Source of the DNA: Bartonella melophagi K-2C
GTDB taxonomy: Bacteria; Pseudomonadota; Alphaproteobacteria; Rhizobiales; Rhizobiaceae
NCBI RefSeq assembly: GCF_000278255.1
Contig: NZ_JH725082.1
Location: 23,904 to 87,903, forward strand
DNA: 64,000 nucleotides
Direction: 5' to 3'
The notes beneath the pieces were generated by a model. The model made no database searches and was not told the origin of the DNA. It saw only the letters and a program-made list of their open reading frames with translations. Within the stretch, counting starts at the first letter, position 1. Each line of letters starts with the position of its first letter. The position numbers and the translations under genes are program-made. Shown piece by piece: positions 6,670 to 16,603 of this stretch.

Positions 6670-9171
6670 TTATGCCTTCTCTTTTATTTTGCTTATACCC
6701 CAGTTACTTAACAATAATAGAATAGGTGCTGCAATAAAGATAGAAGATAATGTGGCAATAATGATACCAAAGACCATAGGCAATGCAAAATTATAGACAG
6801 CACTTCCACCCCATAATGCCATAGGCAACATAGCTAATATTGTAGTGGTTGATGTGAAGACACAGCGTGTAAAAACTTGATTAATCGAGAGGTCTATCAA
6901 CTGATACATAGGCATTTTTTTATAAAGACGCATATTTTCACGCATGCGGTCATAAACAACTACTTTATCGTTAATCGAGTAGCCAACAATCGTTAAAAGG
7001 GCAGCAATAGCGGTCAAATTAAAATCAAATTGAAACAAAGCAAAAAGACCAATCATTTTTGCGATATCAAGAATAAGAGTGACAATTGCTCCAACTGCAA
7101 AGAACCATTCAAAACGCCACCAAATGTAGAGTGACATAGCAATTGCTGCTAGTATAACAGCAATAACACTAGCTGTGACAAATTCCTCTGAAATCTTAGG
7201 GCCAACAATTTCTATTTGATCAAATATAGTATCTGGGTAGATATTCTGTATGGCTGTCTTAACCTTATCCATGGTAACGGTTTGTTGTATTTCACTGCCG
7301 TTTTGTTTCTGGATACGAATTAAAACTGTGTGTGCATTGTCAATATTTTGTAATTTTACTTCACCAATATTAAGGGCGGAAAGCGTTGAGCGCAGGGTAG
7401 CCAAATTCGCTGGCGCCTTTGTTGTTATACTCATTTGGCTGCCACCAATAAAATCGATACCGAAATTCAAACCAGGTTTAAAGAACAGAAAAATTGAAGC
7501 AAGTGATAAAATAATTGAAATACCAATACCTATAAAACGAGCTTTCATAAAGTGGAAAGTTGTATTGTATAGGGTAAAGTCAAAAAAGGGTTGAATATGC
7601 AACGTCTTTATTTTCCATTTACGGACAACCCAAACCATGATGATACGCACTATGGTGATATCAGTGAACATGGAAATAATAATTCCAAGTAACATTGTGA
7701 TTGCAAAACCGCGAACAGGGCCGTTACCAAACCAAAAAAGCAAAATGGTTGCAATAATAGCCGTAACATTGGCATCAACAATGGTTGCAAAAGCTTGTTT
7801 AAACCCACGATCTAAGGCGGCAAAGGCGCTGACACCTTTTCGACTTTCTTCTCGAATACGTTCATTAATCAAAATGTTAGCATCGACAGCAATGCCAATA
7901 CCCAAAATAATACCAGCAATACCCGGCAGTGTAAGTGTAGCACCGAGAAGACTTAATGCTGCAAGTGTCAAAATAGTATGTAGTGCTAGTGCTATGTCGG
8001 TGATAATGCCCCAAATACCATATAGAAGAAACATGAAAATGGCGACAAGAACAAAGCCTATAATTCCTGTATAAAGTCCCATTTTAATAGCGTCTGCACC
8101 AAGATCTGGGCCTACAGTTCTTTCCTCAATAACAATTAATGGTGCGGGCAAAGAGCCAGCTCGGAGTAGAGCAGCAAGGGTTGATGCTTCTTTTATATCA
8201 AAATTTCCTGTGATTTGACCCTGTCCATTAGGGATAACGCCATTAATGACAGGAGCGGTCAAAACTTTGTTATCAAGAACAATTGCAAAGGGACGGTTAA
8301 TGTTTTTACGTGTTATTTCCGCAAATATTTTAGAACCAATTGAATTCATGGTGAATGAGATAATAGCACGCCCTGGCATTTGCGGGTCGAAACCTGCACG
8401 TGCATCTTTTAGTACATTTCCATCCAAAGCAATTTGATCATAAATTGCATAATGTTGATTTTCATCAGTATATCCAGGAAGAATTGAAACACCTATAGGC
8501 GGGGTGTTTACATCTACATTGGAAGGAACAAGGTGGAAGGTCATTTTTGCGGTTGTTCCTAGAAGATCACGTAATTGTTTTGGATCTTGGAGACCAGGCA
8601 ATTGAACCATAATACGATTAGTTCCTACTTTTTGAATGGCTGGTTCAGCTACACCTATCTGATCAATACGTCGGCGAATAATTTCTAAGCTTTGTTCGAC
8701 AGTGTTTTTAATACGATCCTTAATACCAGATTCAGTTAATGTTACACGAATATTCTCATTTTGAGTGCTAATAGCGATATCATTGGTTGTGGTGCCAAAG
8801 CTATTTTGTATCGGTATGACCAATGTTTCTAAAGCAGTGACGGCTTTTTGATTTTGTGTAGGATCGGAAATAACAATAATAATGTCATCTTCAATGATAC
8901 GAATATTTGATGTACGGATTTTTTGTTCACGCAGTTTTGTGCGTACATTATCTAAAATTGTGCGTAACTGATCACGCTTTAATGTTTTTACATCAACTTC
9001 CAGTAAGAGAGAAGATCCTCCTTGAAGATCAAGACCAAGTGTCACGTGGGTGTTAGGCAGGAATTTAGAGTTTTTAATTTGTTCTTGTGAGAATAAATTA
9101 GGTAATGCAACGTAAATGCCGCTTAAAAGGATAAGGCAATAGAGAATAATTAGCCAACCAGGTGTACGCAT
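6670..9171 (-). CDS. secDF: Fused protein translocase subunit SecD-SecF
   Basis: The 833-residue protein joins SecD and SecF in one chain. It works with SecYEG and uses the proton gradient to pull exported proteins into the periplasm. The SecD half has an N-terminal membrane anchor, the motif LGLDLQGGSSLLLEVD, the P1 periplasmic domain (ending about residue 350) and a six-helix RND bundle with GIAVDANILINERIREE. The SecF half starts near residue 540 with FGIDFIGGSQMSI and carries the matching IVGYSINDKVVVYDRMREN. Fusion is common in Rhizobiales. The ATG at 9171 is preferred over the in-frame TTG at 9183 because family members start MRTPGW-like. The gene is not beside yajC here. Confidence 0.96.
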   Translation of the reverse strand: MRTPGWLIILYCLILLSGIYVALPNLFSQEQIKNSKFLPNTHVTLGLDLQGGSSLLLEVDVKTLKRDQLRTILDNVRTKLREQKIRTSNIRIIEDDIIIVISDPTQNQKAVTALETLVIPIQNSFGTTTNDIAISTQNENIRVTLTESGIKDRIKNTVEQSLEIIRRRIDQIGVAEPAIQKVGTNRIMVQLPGLQDPKQLRDLLGTTAKMTFHLVPSNVDVNTPPIGVSILPGYTDENQHYAIYDQIALDGNVLKDARAGFDPQMPGRAIISFTMNSIGSKIFAEITRKNINRPFAIVLDNKVLTAPVINGVIPNGQGQITGNFDIKEASTLAALLRAGSLPAPLIVIEERTVGPDLGADAIKMGLYTGIIGFVLVAIFMFLLYGIWGIITDIALALHTILTLAALSLLGATLTLPGIAGIILGIGIAVDANILINERIREESRKGVSAFAALDRGFKQAFATIVDANVTAIIATILLFWFGNGPVRGFAITMLLGIIISMFTDITIVRIIMVWVVRKWKIKTLHIQPFFDFTLYNTTFHFMKARFIGIGISIILSLASIFLFFKPGLNFGIDFIGGSQMSITTKAPANLATLRSTLSALNIGEVKLQNIDNAHTVLIRIQKQNGSEIQQTVTMDKVKTAIQNIYPDTIFDQIEIVGPKISEEFVTASVIAVILAAIAMSLYIWWRFEWFFAVGAIVTLILDIAKMIGLFALFQFDFNLTAIAALLTIVGYSINDKVVVYDRMRENMRLYKKMPMYQLIDLSINQVFTRCVFTSTTTILAMLPMALWGGSAVYNFALPMVFGIIIATLSSIFIAAPILLLLSNWGISKIKEKA

Positions 9172-9709
9172 GATATATTCCAACTAGTAGAACACTGTAA
9201 GAGTTATTGAAGTTAAGCGCGCAAAGTAAAATTAAAATGATAATTTTGCAGCTCAAGCAACGGAAGGAGCATGTTAATTTAAAAAATATTATTTTTGAAG
9301 ACTATAACACCTTATACGAGCAATAATTATAGGATTTGAAAATATATTCTAATACCTGTTTAGAAAGTTGATTGTATTTATTTTCTAGATAAAACCATAA
9401 TATTGGTTATATTATCAGTATGTCGTACTCTGATCAAGTGCATACACATTTCTAAGCTATTAATCAGTTATATTGCTCAATGTTGCACAAAAAACAAATT
9501 GTACAAAAGAGAAAATTTTTTGCAATATAAGAGCAAAAAACATGCTAAATTATTTTTTGTCTTATTGATTTTAGGTCTATTTAGTCTCCTTTATCAGCAT
9601 TATTAGATGAGGGGAAGCTTTTATGGGATTATTCTTATGAGAGTTGGAAATATTATCTTATGCCATATTTAAAAAGGAATTACTCTTTTTACTTATTTTT
9701 AGGGCGGAT
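9172..9709. other. Divergent spacer between secDF and the MscS-type gene
   Basis: It should hold the promoters of both divergent genes. A frame at 9403-9606 encodes a short hydrophobic, Lys/Cys-rich peptide but lacks a ribosome-binding site and any family likeness, so it was not called. The MscS frame is open upstream to a TTG at 9644, but its first good start signal is at 9710. Confidence 0.5.
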
Positions 9710-12085
9710 ATGTATTTATTCTTTAAAAAAAAATTATATGTTTTTTTCTTAATCATCACGATTAGTGTTTTATTTAGTGCTTTTTCATGGGGAAACTTAG
9801 CATCTCCAACTATAGCAATTGGACAATCAATAACTTCACAATTGGTTGAAGAAATTGTTCAGCAACAACAACCAATTCTTGAGACTCTTAAGCAAGATAT
9901 CGAGTCTTTACAAAAAAACTTTGAAAGTGAATCAGAAGATGAGCACATTTTAAAAGAATGGCGGTTGCAGGCACAAGATATCAGTAAGCGTGCTTTAGAA
10001 GCCGCATTTGTTTTACGCGCTCCTCTTAATAACATTAATATACTTCTTAGCCAGTCTGCTGAGCTACAAGATGGTCAAACAGACTTAGAAAGCCAAAGTA
10101 AGGAGCGCTCTGGTCTGATAGAGCAAAAGGCTAAAATTAATAGTATAGTATGTCAGTTTGAAGAGATATTTTTGACTGCAAATAAGATGACGGAACGTGC
10201 TATTTCTCAATCTCGAGCATTGTTTACGCGCACCCTTACGTACAAATTTGAATTTTCAATGTCAATGCTTAAAGATATTTTTACAAAAACCAAAGAGGCT
10301 TCATTTGATTTTATTTCGTTGTTTAATTCTTGGTGGAAATTTGTGTATTATTTCAAACCATTACAATTATTTTCTACCTTTTTTATCCCACTTGTTGTTA
10401 CTTTAGGTCTTTCTTATTTTTCGCACGCAAGTATTGCACACGTAAGCTCGCGTGTTATCAAAGGTAATGACGAAGTCCCTTATCTACAGCGTTTATTGGT
10501 TGCTTTTATTTCAATTCTTTTGCCTTCATTTGTATGTATTCTTTGCATTTATTTGACATTTTTCCTATTGTACTATTTCAGTTTGACTTTGGGGAAGTTT
10601 ACAGAAGTATTTCATACGATTGGGCACCAAATTATTATGGTCTTTTTGATAAATCGTATAGCAGTTGCCCTTTTATCATCAAAAATAGCTCCTATTCGTC
10701 TTTTGAATATTGCACCATCACCAGCATATCAACTGATAATTTTGCTTACTCTGTTAGGTGGAGTTTTAGCACTTGATGCTGTTCTTGATAGTATTTATTG
10801 GGTGGTTTCAGCATCTCTTTCTTTGACAATTGCTAAAAGCTTTATTGCTGTTTTTCTTGTAGGGGTTTTGTTGTTTATTATTTCATTTGTACCTTTGCAG
10901 TTTAGACGTGGGCGTTTTCAAAGTGGAAAGATAAAACCACTACCTTGGCCACTTTATATACGTATTCCTCTCTTAGTATTGGGATTGTTTCTTATTGTGA
11001 TGGATTTTTTAGGTTATATTGGTTTGGCGCGTTTTGTTGTACAACTGATTGTGACCAGTAGTGCATTTTTGATTTTGATGTATTTGGGGATACAAAGTAC
11101 ACGTGCTATCGCGTCCAAAGGGGAATTTATCAAAACAGGAATTGGTCACACCTTGATGAAATGGTTTCATTTCGAAGAAAAAACGATGGATCAATTAGGA
11201 ACTGTTATTAGTATTCTTCTTAATGTGGTCGTGTTTGTACTTTGTACAGTACCGATTATTGGGAAGTTTGGATTTTCGTATTCTGAAATAGGGGCACTAT
11301 TTTGGCAATTAATGATTGGTTTTCAGATTGGAAATATATCTATTTCTTTGATTTCTATTGTGATGGGAATAGTTGTTTTTTTTGTTTGTTTGTTTATTAT
11401 TCGTCTGTTTATTGGTTGGTTGGACGGCACAGTAATGGAGCGAGGAGAATTCGATCTGGGTGTGCGTAATTCTATCAAAACGGTCATAAGCTATGGGGGT
11501 ATCGCTTTGTCGGTCTTGTTAGGAGTATCAACAGCAGGTTTTAATCTTAGTAGTTTGGCGCTCGTTGCTGGAGGGCTTTCACTTGGTATCGGTTTTGGTT
11601 TGCAAAATATTGTCCAAAATTTTGTATCTGGGCTTATTATTTTAATCGGGCGGCCATTTAAATTAGGTGATTATGTAGAATCAGGATCGGTTCGTGGTAT
11701 TGTCAAACGTATTAATGTGCGTGCAACTGAACTTGAGACATTTCAGCGCCAGACAATCATTATTCCTAACTCAAATCTCATTAATAACAACGTAAATAAT
11801 TGGACACGTCGTAGCAAAATGGGGCGAATTGATATACCTTTGACTGTTGCAACTAATGTTGATCCAGAATACGTCGTTCAAATATTGCTAGAAATTGCTT
11901 CTGCGACGGAGGGGGTTTTGAAAAACCCTGCACCGCAGGTGAATTTTACTGGGTTTGATAAACAAAACTTTTCGTTTACCTTGGCTATTTACGTACCTAA
12001 TATCACTTCTACTTCTAAGGTAAATAATGCTCTTCGCTTTATGCTTTATAAACGTTTTTTTGAGGAAGGGATTTTGGAGTGCTAA
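9710..12085 (+). CDS. Large MscS-family mechanosensitive channel
   Basis: From the ATG at 9710, which follows AGGGCGG, the protein has 791 residues. It opens with a signal-like hydrophobic segment (about residues 8-28). A periplasmic coiled-coil-rich region with QQQQ and LKQDIESL heptad-like stretches follows to about residue 210, then about ten membrane helices. The C-terminal MscS core (about 590-790) has the pore-lining helix region LALVAGGLSLGIGFGLQNIVQNFVSG and the beta domain (FKLGDYVESGSVRGIVKRI; IIPNSNLINNNVNNWTR). Such channels release solutes on hypo-osmotic shock. The end, RFFEEGILEC, stops where relatives usually continue for about ten more residues, so the tail is slightly short. 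It overlaps the next gene by seven bases. Confidence 0.92.
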   Translation: MYLFFKKKLYVFFLIITISVLFSAFSWGNLASPTIAIGQSITSQLVEEIVQQQQPILETLKQDIESLQKNFESESEDEHILKEWRLQAQDISKRALEAAFVLRAPLNNINILLSQSAELQDGQTDLESQSKERSGLIEQKAKINSIVCQFEEIFLTANKMTERAISQSRALFTRTLTYKFEFSMSMLKDIFTKTKEASFDFISLFNSWWKFVYYFKPLQLFSTFFIPLVVTLGLSYFSHASIAHVSSRVIKGNDEVPYLQRLLVAFISILLPSFVCILCIYLTFFLLYYFSLTLGKFTEVFHTIGHQIIMVFLINRIAVALLSSKIAPIRLLNIAPSPAYQLIILLTLLGGVLALDAVLDSIYWVVSASLSLTIAKSFIAVFLVGVLLFIISFVPLQFRRGRFQSGKIKPLPWPLYIRIPLLVLGLFLIVMDFLGYIGLARFVVQLIVTSSAFLILMYLGIQSTRAIASKGEFIKTGIGHTLMKWFHFEEKTMDQLGTVISILLNVVVFVLCTVPIIGKFGFSYSEIGALFWQLMIGFQIGNISISLISIVMGIVVFFVCLFIIRLFIGWLDGTVMERGEFDLGVRNSIKTVISYGGIALSVLLGVSTAGFNLSSLALVAGGLSLGIGFGLQNIVQNFVSGLIILIGRPFKLGDYVESGSVRGIVKRINVRATELETFQRQTIIIPNSNLINNNVNNWTRRSKMGRIDIPLTVATNVDPEYVVQILLEIASATEGVLKNPAPQVNFTGFDKQNFSFTLAIYVPNITSTSKVNNALRFMLYKRFFEEGILEC

Positions 12086-12351
12086 AATATTTTTATATTT
12101 TTATCACAGTGATACTGTTCAGTGTTTTTTCTATGAAAGTTTTTGCAGCAACTGTGAAAAACAATGGTTTAACAGTACAGTTGTTTATTGTTGCTGAAGG
12201 AAGTGCACGTTCAAATATTTCACTTGATCCTGGCCAAATGATTACAGTTTGTACAAAGGGCTGTTTTATTACTTTTTCCAATAAGGATAAATTTGCTATA
12301 AAAGCAGACGATACTATAGAGATAGATGAAGGTAGAGTATTTTTTAAGTAA
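12079..12351 (+). CDS. Small secreted protein of unknown function downstream of mscS
   Basis: A GTG start at 12079 overlaps the MscS stop and follows GAGGAAGGG in the upstream gene, which suggests co-translation. The 90-residue product has a typical signal peptide (LKYFYIFITVILFSVFSMKVFA, cleavage likely before ATVKNN). The mature part of about 66 residues is predicted beta-rich and has two cysteines (VCTKGC) that could form a disulphide. No domain is recognised. Tight coupling suggests a periplasmic role tied to the channel, but this is only inference from position. Confidence 0.75.
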   Translation: MLKYFYIFITVILFSVFSMKVFAATVKNNGLTVQLFIVAEGSARSNISLDPGQMITVCTKGCFITFSNKDKFAIKADDTIEIDEGRVFFK

Positions 12352-12852
12352 AATAGTTTACGATTCTTTTATTATAAGGCCCTTATTGGAAGGGGTTTAT
12401 AGTAGTAAAGCTTTCTAGATCTATTTGGTTATAGAATTGATGATATATTTGTGAAAATTTTGATGCTTTTTCATAAGAAAGATTGAGTAATCTTTAAAGA
12501 AGAAGCAGAGAGAAAATAAGAAGAGGGCTGATACGCATTTACTAATGCTTAATTCAGATATGTAAAATTAGTTGCTTAGAAAAGTTATATAGAACTTAAA
12601 ATTGCTTTTAAAAAGTGTTTAGGGTAATTACATTCAATTCATGGTGGCAACCCTAACTGTTTAGCGGAGCATTATTAGTAAATTGCCAAAAAGGCATGAT
12701 TAAAAAATGCCTTACTTAAAGGACTCTTTATTTACAATTTTGGTAATTACTATGCAGCTTGATAGCGCTATAATTCTTTTTATAAGATAATTTAAAAGTG
12801 ATTTTTATCACTTCCAATAAGACTGGAATAGAAAAATATTTTATATAATCAA
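12352..12852. other. Gene-free spacer with one perfect hairpin
   Basis: No frame is supported between the small secreted protein gene and tRNA-Leu. AAGGCAT (12691-12697) pairs perfectly with ATGCCTT (12707-12713) over a nine-base loop but has no U tract. A weaker hairpin (CCCTT/AAGGG) near 12375-12395 is 25-45 bases past the upstream stop and may serve as a poor terminator. Confidence 0.45.
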
Positions 12853-12938
12853 TGGTGCGGACGGCGGGACTTGAACCCGCAAGGTCTTCGACCGGCAGAT
12901 TTTAAGTCTGCTATGTTTACCTATTTCATCACGTCCGC
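12853..12938 (-). tRNA. tRNA-Leu (anticodon TAA)
   Basis: On the minus strand the 86 bases form a class II tRNA. The acceptor stem is GCGGACG/CGTCCGC, the anticodon stem-loop GCAGACTTAAAATCTGC gives anticodon TAA (reads UUA), a long variable arm (CGGTCGAAGACCTTG) follows, and the T-loop is GGTTCAAGTCC. The terminal CCA is encoded. Confidence 0.96.
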
Positions 12939-13104
12939 GATAAGGGCTAAAGGCTTTCTCATAAGCTATATCTTTTATTTAATCAAGAATTAATAACAAA
13001 AGAAACTTCTTTCGTTCTGTGATAAATTTTTGACTGACAATAATTGTTTTTACAGTTAGAAGAAATCTATACACTATCAATAAAGCAGGAAAATAAGTGG
13101 TGCT

Positions 13105-14370
13105 ATGAGTGAATTTGTTCAAGATGTGACTAAAGCTATGGTAGCTTTACGTAATGTTTTTACTGAAACACCACTTCAACGCAATGATTTTCTTAGTCAA
13201 AAATATGATGCGGAAATTTATTTAAAGCGTGAGGATTTAACACCTGTACGGTCGTATAAAATTCGTGGAGCTTTCAATTTTGTTTCAGAAATGCTTGATA
13301 AGGTATCTCAAGATACAGTATTTGTTTGTGCATCAGCAGGTAATCATGCACAAGGGGTTTCTTTTGTTTGTCGCTATTTTAAACGTAGAGGCATTATTTT
13401 TATGCCTGTGACAACACCACAGCAAAAAATTGATAAGACACGCATTTTCGGTAAGGAATTTATTGAAATCCGTTTAGTTGGTGATACATTTGACCAATGT
13501 TATGAGGCTGCGCAATCTTTTGTAGCTGAGGGGGGAGGTGTGATGGCACCACCTTTTGATGATATTCGCATTGTTACAGGGCAAGCAACAGTTTTATGTG
13601 AGGCTGCTTTACAATGGAAAAAACTTAATGGAGAGAGTGAGCCAGATTTGATTGTTGTCCCTGTGGGCGGTGGTGGTCTGGCTAGTGGTGTGAGCAATTT
13701 TTTACATGAATATGGTTGGAAAACAAAGCTCCGTTTTGTTGAACCGGAAGGGGCGGCGAGTTTACTTGCATGTTTAAAGAACAAAAAACGTGTCAAACTT
13801 GAAAATATTAATACATTTGTAGATGGTGCTGCTGTGGCTGAAATTGGCGCATTAAATTACGCTATGTTGCAACAGTTTTCACCCGATTGTGTCATTACAG
13901 TTCCTGAAAACAGAGTTTGTTTTACAATGGTTGAAATGCTCAATGTTGAAGGTGTGGTTCTTGAACCAGCTGGTGCTTTGTCGATTGATGCTCTTAAAAG
14001 TATTTCTCGTCAGGAATTGAAAGGCAAAAAAATTCTTTTAGTTATTTCGGGTGGTAATTTTGATTTTGAACGTTTGCCAGATATTAAAGAGCGTGCTTTA
14101 CGTTTTCAGGGATTAAAAAAATATTTTATTTTTAGTTTTCCACAATACCCTGGTGCCTTGCGTAGTTTTCTTGCGCACTTAACACCAAATGATGACATTG
14201 TGCGGTTTGAATATCTCAAAAAATCAGCTAGAAATTTTGGTTCTGTTTTGATTGCAATTGAAACAAAAAAGTATGATAATTTTTACCTCTTAGAGAAAAA
14301 TTTTAAAGCGTTAGGTTGGCCTTATCGTGATATTACTAATGATCAAGTATTATTTGATTTTGTAATCTAG
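13105..14370 (+). CDS. ilvA: Threonine ammonia-lyase (threonine deaminase), short form
   Basis: This PLP enzyme converts L-threonine to 2-oxobutanoate and ammonia, the first committed step to isoleucine. The PLP lysine lies in RSYKIRGAFNF (Lys52), the substrate loop is SAGNHAQG (about 78-84), and the phosphate-binding loop is VPVGGGGLASG (about 186-196). At 421 residues it fits the short IlvA form with one C-terminal ACT-like regulatory domain (about 330-421) rather than the two of E. coli IlvA. The gene stands alone, divergent from tRNA-Leu, with no ilv genes nearby. The downstream secreted-protein gene starts 36 bases later and may be co-transcribed. Confidence 0.93.
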   Translation: MSEFVQDVTKAMVALRNVFTETPLQRNDFLSQKYDAEIYLKREDLTPVRSYKIRGAFNFVSEMLDKVSQDTVFVCASAGNHAQGVSFVCRYFKRRGIIFMPVTTPQQKIDKTRIFGKEFIEIRLVGDTFDQCYEAAQSFVAEGGGVMAPPFDDIRIVTGQATVLCEAALQWKKLNGESEPDLIVVPVGGGGLASGVSNFLHEYGWKTKLRFVEPEGAASLLACLKNKKRVKLENINTFVDGAAVAEIGALNYAMLQQFSPDCVITVPENRVCFTMVEMLNVEGVVLEPAGALSIDALKSISRQELKGKKILLVISGGNFDFERLPDIKERALRFQGLKKYFIFSFPQYPGALRSFLAHLTPNDDIVRFEYLKKSARNFGSVLIAIETKKYDNFYLLEKNFKALGWPYRDITNDQVLFDFVI

Positions 14371-14406
14371 GAGTCTAAATTTTTTACTAGAGCGAAAGTT
14401 ATAAAA

Positions 14407-14937
14407 ATGAGATTTTTTCGTTATTTTACGCTGGGTGTATTTTTATTGTTAGGTATTGGCGGACAAAGTTTAGCAGCCAAACAAACAACGATACAAAAAA
14501 CAGAGCTTTTAAATCTAGTTGTTGATATTAATAATGCTATAAAAAATAGAAATTTTGCAATTGTTTCTGCTCATATGCCTGACCGGCTTTATAAAGAAAT
14601 GGCACGTCGATTAAATACAACAGAAGATAATTTACGCAACAATTTGCTTAAACAACTCCATACTCAGTTTAAAAATTTGTCTTCTGATGCTTATTATTTA
14701 GATGAGATAAAAATAGATTATCGGCAAACAGATAATGGTTCTTTTTACGCGTTGATTCCAACTACGCTAAAAACAGAAGATCGTATTATTCATTATAAAA
14801 CATTGGCGATTTTTGATAATAACAGGTGGTATTTAATTTATGGAGGACAGAAAACAATACAAAATCCAGTTTTTCTTGAAATTTATCCTGATTTTGATGG
14901 AATTAATCTTCCAAAGGAAGTAGTAATAAAACAATAA
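14407..14937 (+). CDS. Small secreted protein, paralogue of the partial gene at the window's right end
   Basis: The 176-residue product begins with a signal peptide (MRFFRYFTLGVFLLLGIGGQSLA, cleavage near Ala-Lys). The mature part has a helical first half (INNAIKNRNFAIVSAHMPDRLYKEMARRL) and a beta-strand-rich second half with DNNRWYLIYGG, a layout that suggests an NTF2-like fold, though this is not proven. By eye it resembles the truncated protein encoded at 63553-64000, which has ENNQWYFIRGN at the matching place and a similar helix before it. No function is recognised. It follows ilvA by 36 bases on the same strand. Confidence 0.8.
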   Translation: MRFFRYFTLGVFLLLGIGGQSLAAKQTTIQKTELLNLVVDINNAIKNRNFAIVSAHMPDRLYKEMARRLNTTEDNLRNNLLKQLHTQFKNLSSDAYYLDEIKIDYRQTDNGSFYALIPTTLKTEDRIIHYKTLAIFDNNRWYLIYGGQKTIQNPVFLEIYPDFDGINLPKEVVIKQ

Positions 14938-15238
14938 ACAATAAAGCTAATGTTTCTTCTGTATATAATAAATACCTTTAGAAAGTACTTGCTTTTTTAT
15001 TTTAATCCAACAATAGTGTAGCTTCAGACATTTAAGCTTGAATATTGGCGTTTTACAAAGTAATTTTATATTTTCTCTTTAAATTTGAAGATACTTATGA
15101 ACTGCTCAAGTCGCTTATTTTTATTTAAGCGGTATTTTAAATGTTTAATGTCAGATCTCGATTATACGGGATTTAAAGATTGATATAATTGTAGCTTGTT
15201 AGCTGTTTGCTGTTCTTGAGTTAAAGAGAGATTTTGTT
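14938..15238. other. Spacer upstream of the DEAD-box helicase gene
   Basis: No gene is seen in about 300 AT-rich bases. The helicase promoter and 5' leader should lie here; no clear -35/-10 pair or hairpin stands out. Confidence 0.5.
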
Positions 15239-16603
15239 GTGAATATAAAAGAAAATGCCTTTATAAAATTGGGTATACCTACACTTTTAACTGAAAACCT
15301 ATTTATTGCTGGTATAAACAAACCTAAGCCTATTCAAAAACAGGCTATTCCAGTAATGCTAAAAAAGCGCGATATTTTAGGTATTGCACAAACCGGTTCT
15401 GGAAAAACATTAGCATTTGGATTACCTGTTTTAAGCCAAATTTTGGCTTTGGGTGATAAAAGATATCCTAAAACTGCACGAGCTTTGATTTTAGTTCCAA
15501 CTCGTGAACTTGCAGTTCAGATTGAAGAATCAATTCGTATGGTTGCAAAAGGATCTCACCTTTCAACATGTTTAATTTTAGGAGGGGTGTCTCGATCTGC
15601 ACAAATCAAACGTATGAAAACAGGTGTAGATGTTTTAATTGCAACACCAGGGCGTTTAATGGACCTTGTCTGTGAAAAATGCATTGATCTTTCTCAGTCT
15701 CGTTTTTTGGTTTTGGATGAAGCTGATCGTATGTTAGATATGGGCTTTATTCGTGATGTACAACGCATTGCAAAACTTTTGCATGAGAAGCGTCAAACAG
15801 CGCTTTTTTCAGCGACAATGCCGCAGGAAATAGTTATGCTTGCAAAGAGTTTGCTTAATGAACCAGTAAAAATAGAAATTGTTCCTCAAGGGACTGTTGC
15901 TACAGAAATTACTCAAAAATTATATTGTGTTCCTACAAGTGAAAAAAAGAGCGTTTTGAATAAGCTTCTAACAGATCCAGCTTTAGCTTCGGTTATTATT
16001 TTCACGCGAACTAAACATGGCGCTGATGCTGTTGCGCGCAGTTTGACGAAGGCGGAATATTCTGTTGCAGCAATTCATGGAAATAAATCGCATGCTGCAC
16101 GACAGCGTGCGCTAAAAGCTTTTCGCGAAGGATCGGTAAGGATTCTTGTTGCAACTGATATTGCTGCACGTGGTATTGATGTGCCTGGAGTCAGCCACGT
16201 TATTAATTATGATTTACCGGATGAAGCTGAAAATTATGTGCATCGTATAGGCCGTACGGGACGAAATGGTACGTCTGGCAACGCTATTACACTTTTTGAT
16301 GAAAAGGTAGAGCAAGTGCGTTTACGTGCTGTAGAACGTGTTATTCGAATGAAATTGACGCACGAAGATATTCCACCACAAATTGCAGCACTTCCAGAGA
16401 AATCTCTTATACCAGAAAATGGTAAGAAACATTGTTTTAAAAAATCTCAGTGTCAGAAGCAGACTTTTGATCATATAGATCAAATTAAACAATCACATAT
16501 CAAAAATTCTTCATCTAAAAGTAAAAGATGTAAGAAAGCAAAAACCACAACAAAACGTGCTAAATTATTTCGTTTTCGTAAATCAATAAAGCAAGTGGCT
16601 TAA
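15239..16603 (+). CDS. DEAD-box ATP-dependent RNA helicase (RhlE-like)
   Basis: A GTG start at 15239 follows AAAGAGAG. The 454-residue protein carries the full set of DEAD-box motifs: Q motif with PKPIQKQAIP (29-38), Walker A AQTGSGKT (50-57), PTRELA (87-92), TPGRL (136-140), DEAD (160-163), SAT (191-193), ARGIDVPG (310-317) and HRIGRTGR (335-342). After residue about 395 comes a Lys/Arg/Ser-rich tail typical of RhlE-type helicases, likely for RNA binding. Such enzymes remodel RNA in ribosome assembly or mRNA decay. RhlE versus a related subfamily cannot be fixed by eye. Confidence 0.93.
   Translation: MNIKENAFIKLGIPTLLTENLFIAGINKPKPIQKQAIPVMLKKRDILGIAQTGSGKTLAFGLPVLSQILALGDKRYPKTARALILVPTRELAVQIEESIRMVAKGSHLSTCLILGGVSRSAQIKRMKTGVDVLIATPGRLMDLVCEKCIDLSQSRFLVLDEADRMLDMGFIRDVQRIAKLLHEKRQTALFSATMPQEIVMLAKSLLNEPVKIEIVPQGTVATEITQKLYCVPTSEKKSVLNKLLTDPALASVIIFTRTKHGADAVARSLTKAEYSVAAIHGNKSHAARQRALKAFREGSVRILVATDIAARGIDVPGVSHVINYDLPDEAENYVHRIGRTGRNGTSGNAITLFDEKVEQVRLRAVERVIRMKLTHEDIPPQIAALPEKSLIPENGKKHCFKKSQCQKQTFDHIDQIKQSHIKNSSSKSKRCKKAKTTTKRAKLFRFRKSIKQVA

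Noticed and set aside
9403-9606. 67-codon frame upstream of the MscS gene
   Set aside because: No start signal and low-complexity hydrophobic/Lys-rich composition expected by chance in AT-rich DNA.
9644-9709. Upstream TTG start extending the MscS protein by 22 residues
   Set aside because: The TTG has no ribosome-binding site, and the ATG at 9710 has AGGGCGG ahead of it and begins with a signal-like sequence.
12800-12860. ATAATCAATGG next to the tRNA-Leu 3' end as a third copy of the tRNA-flanking sequence
   Set aside because: Only about ten AT-rich bases match and there is no phage-related gene nearby.
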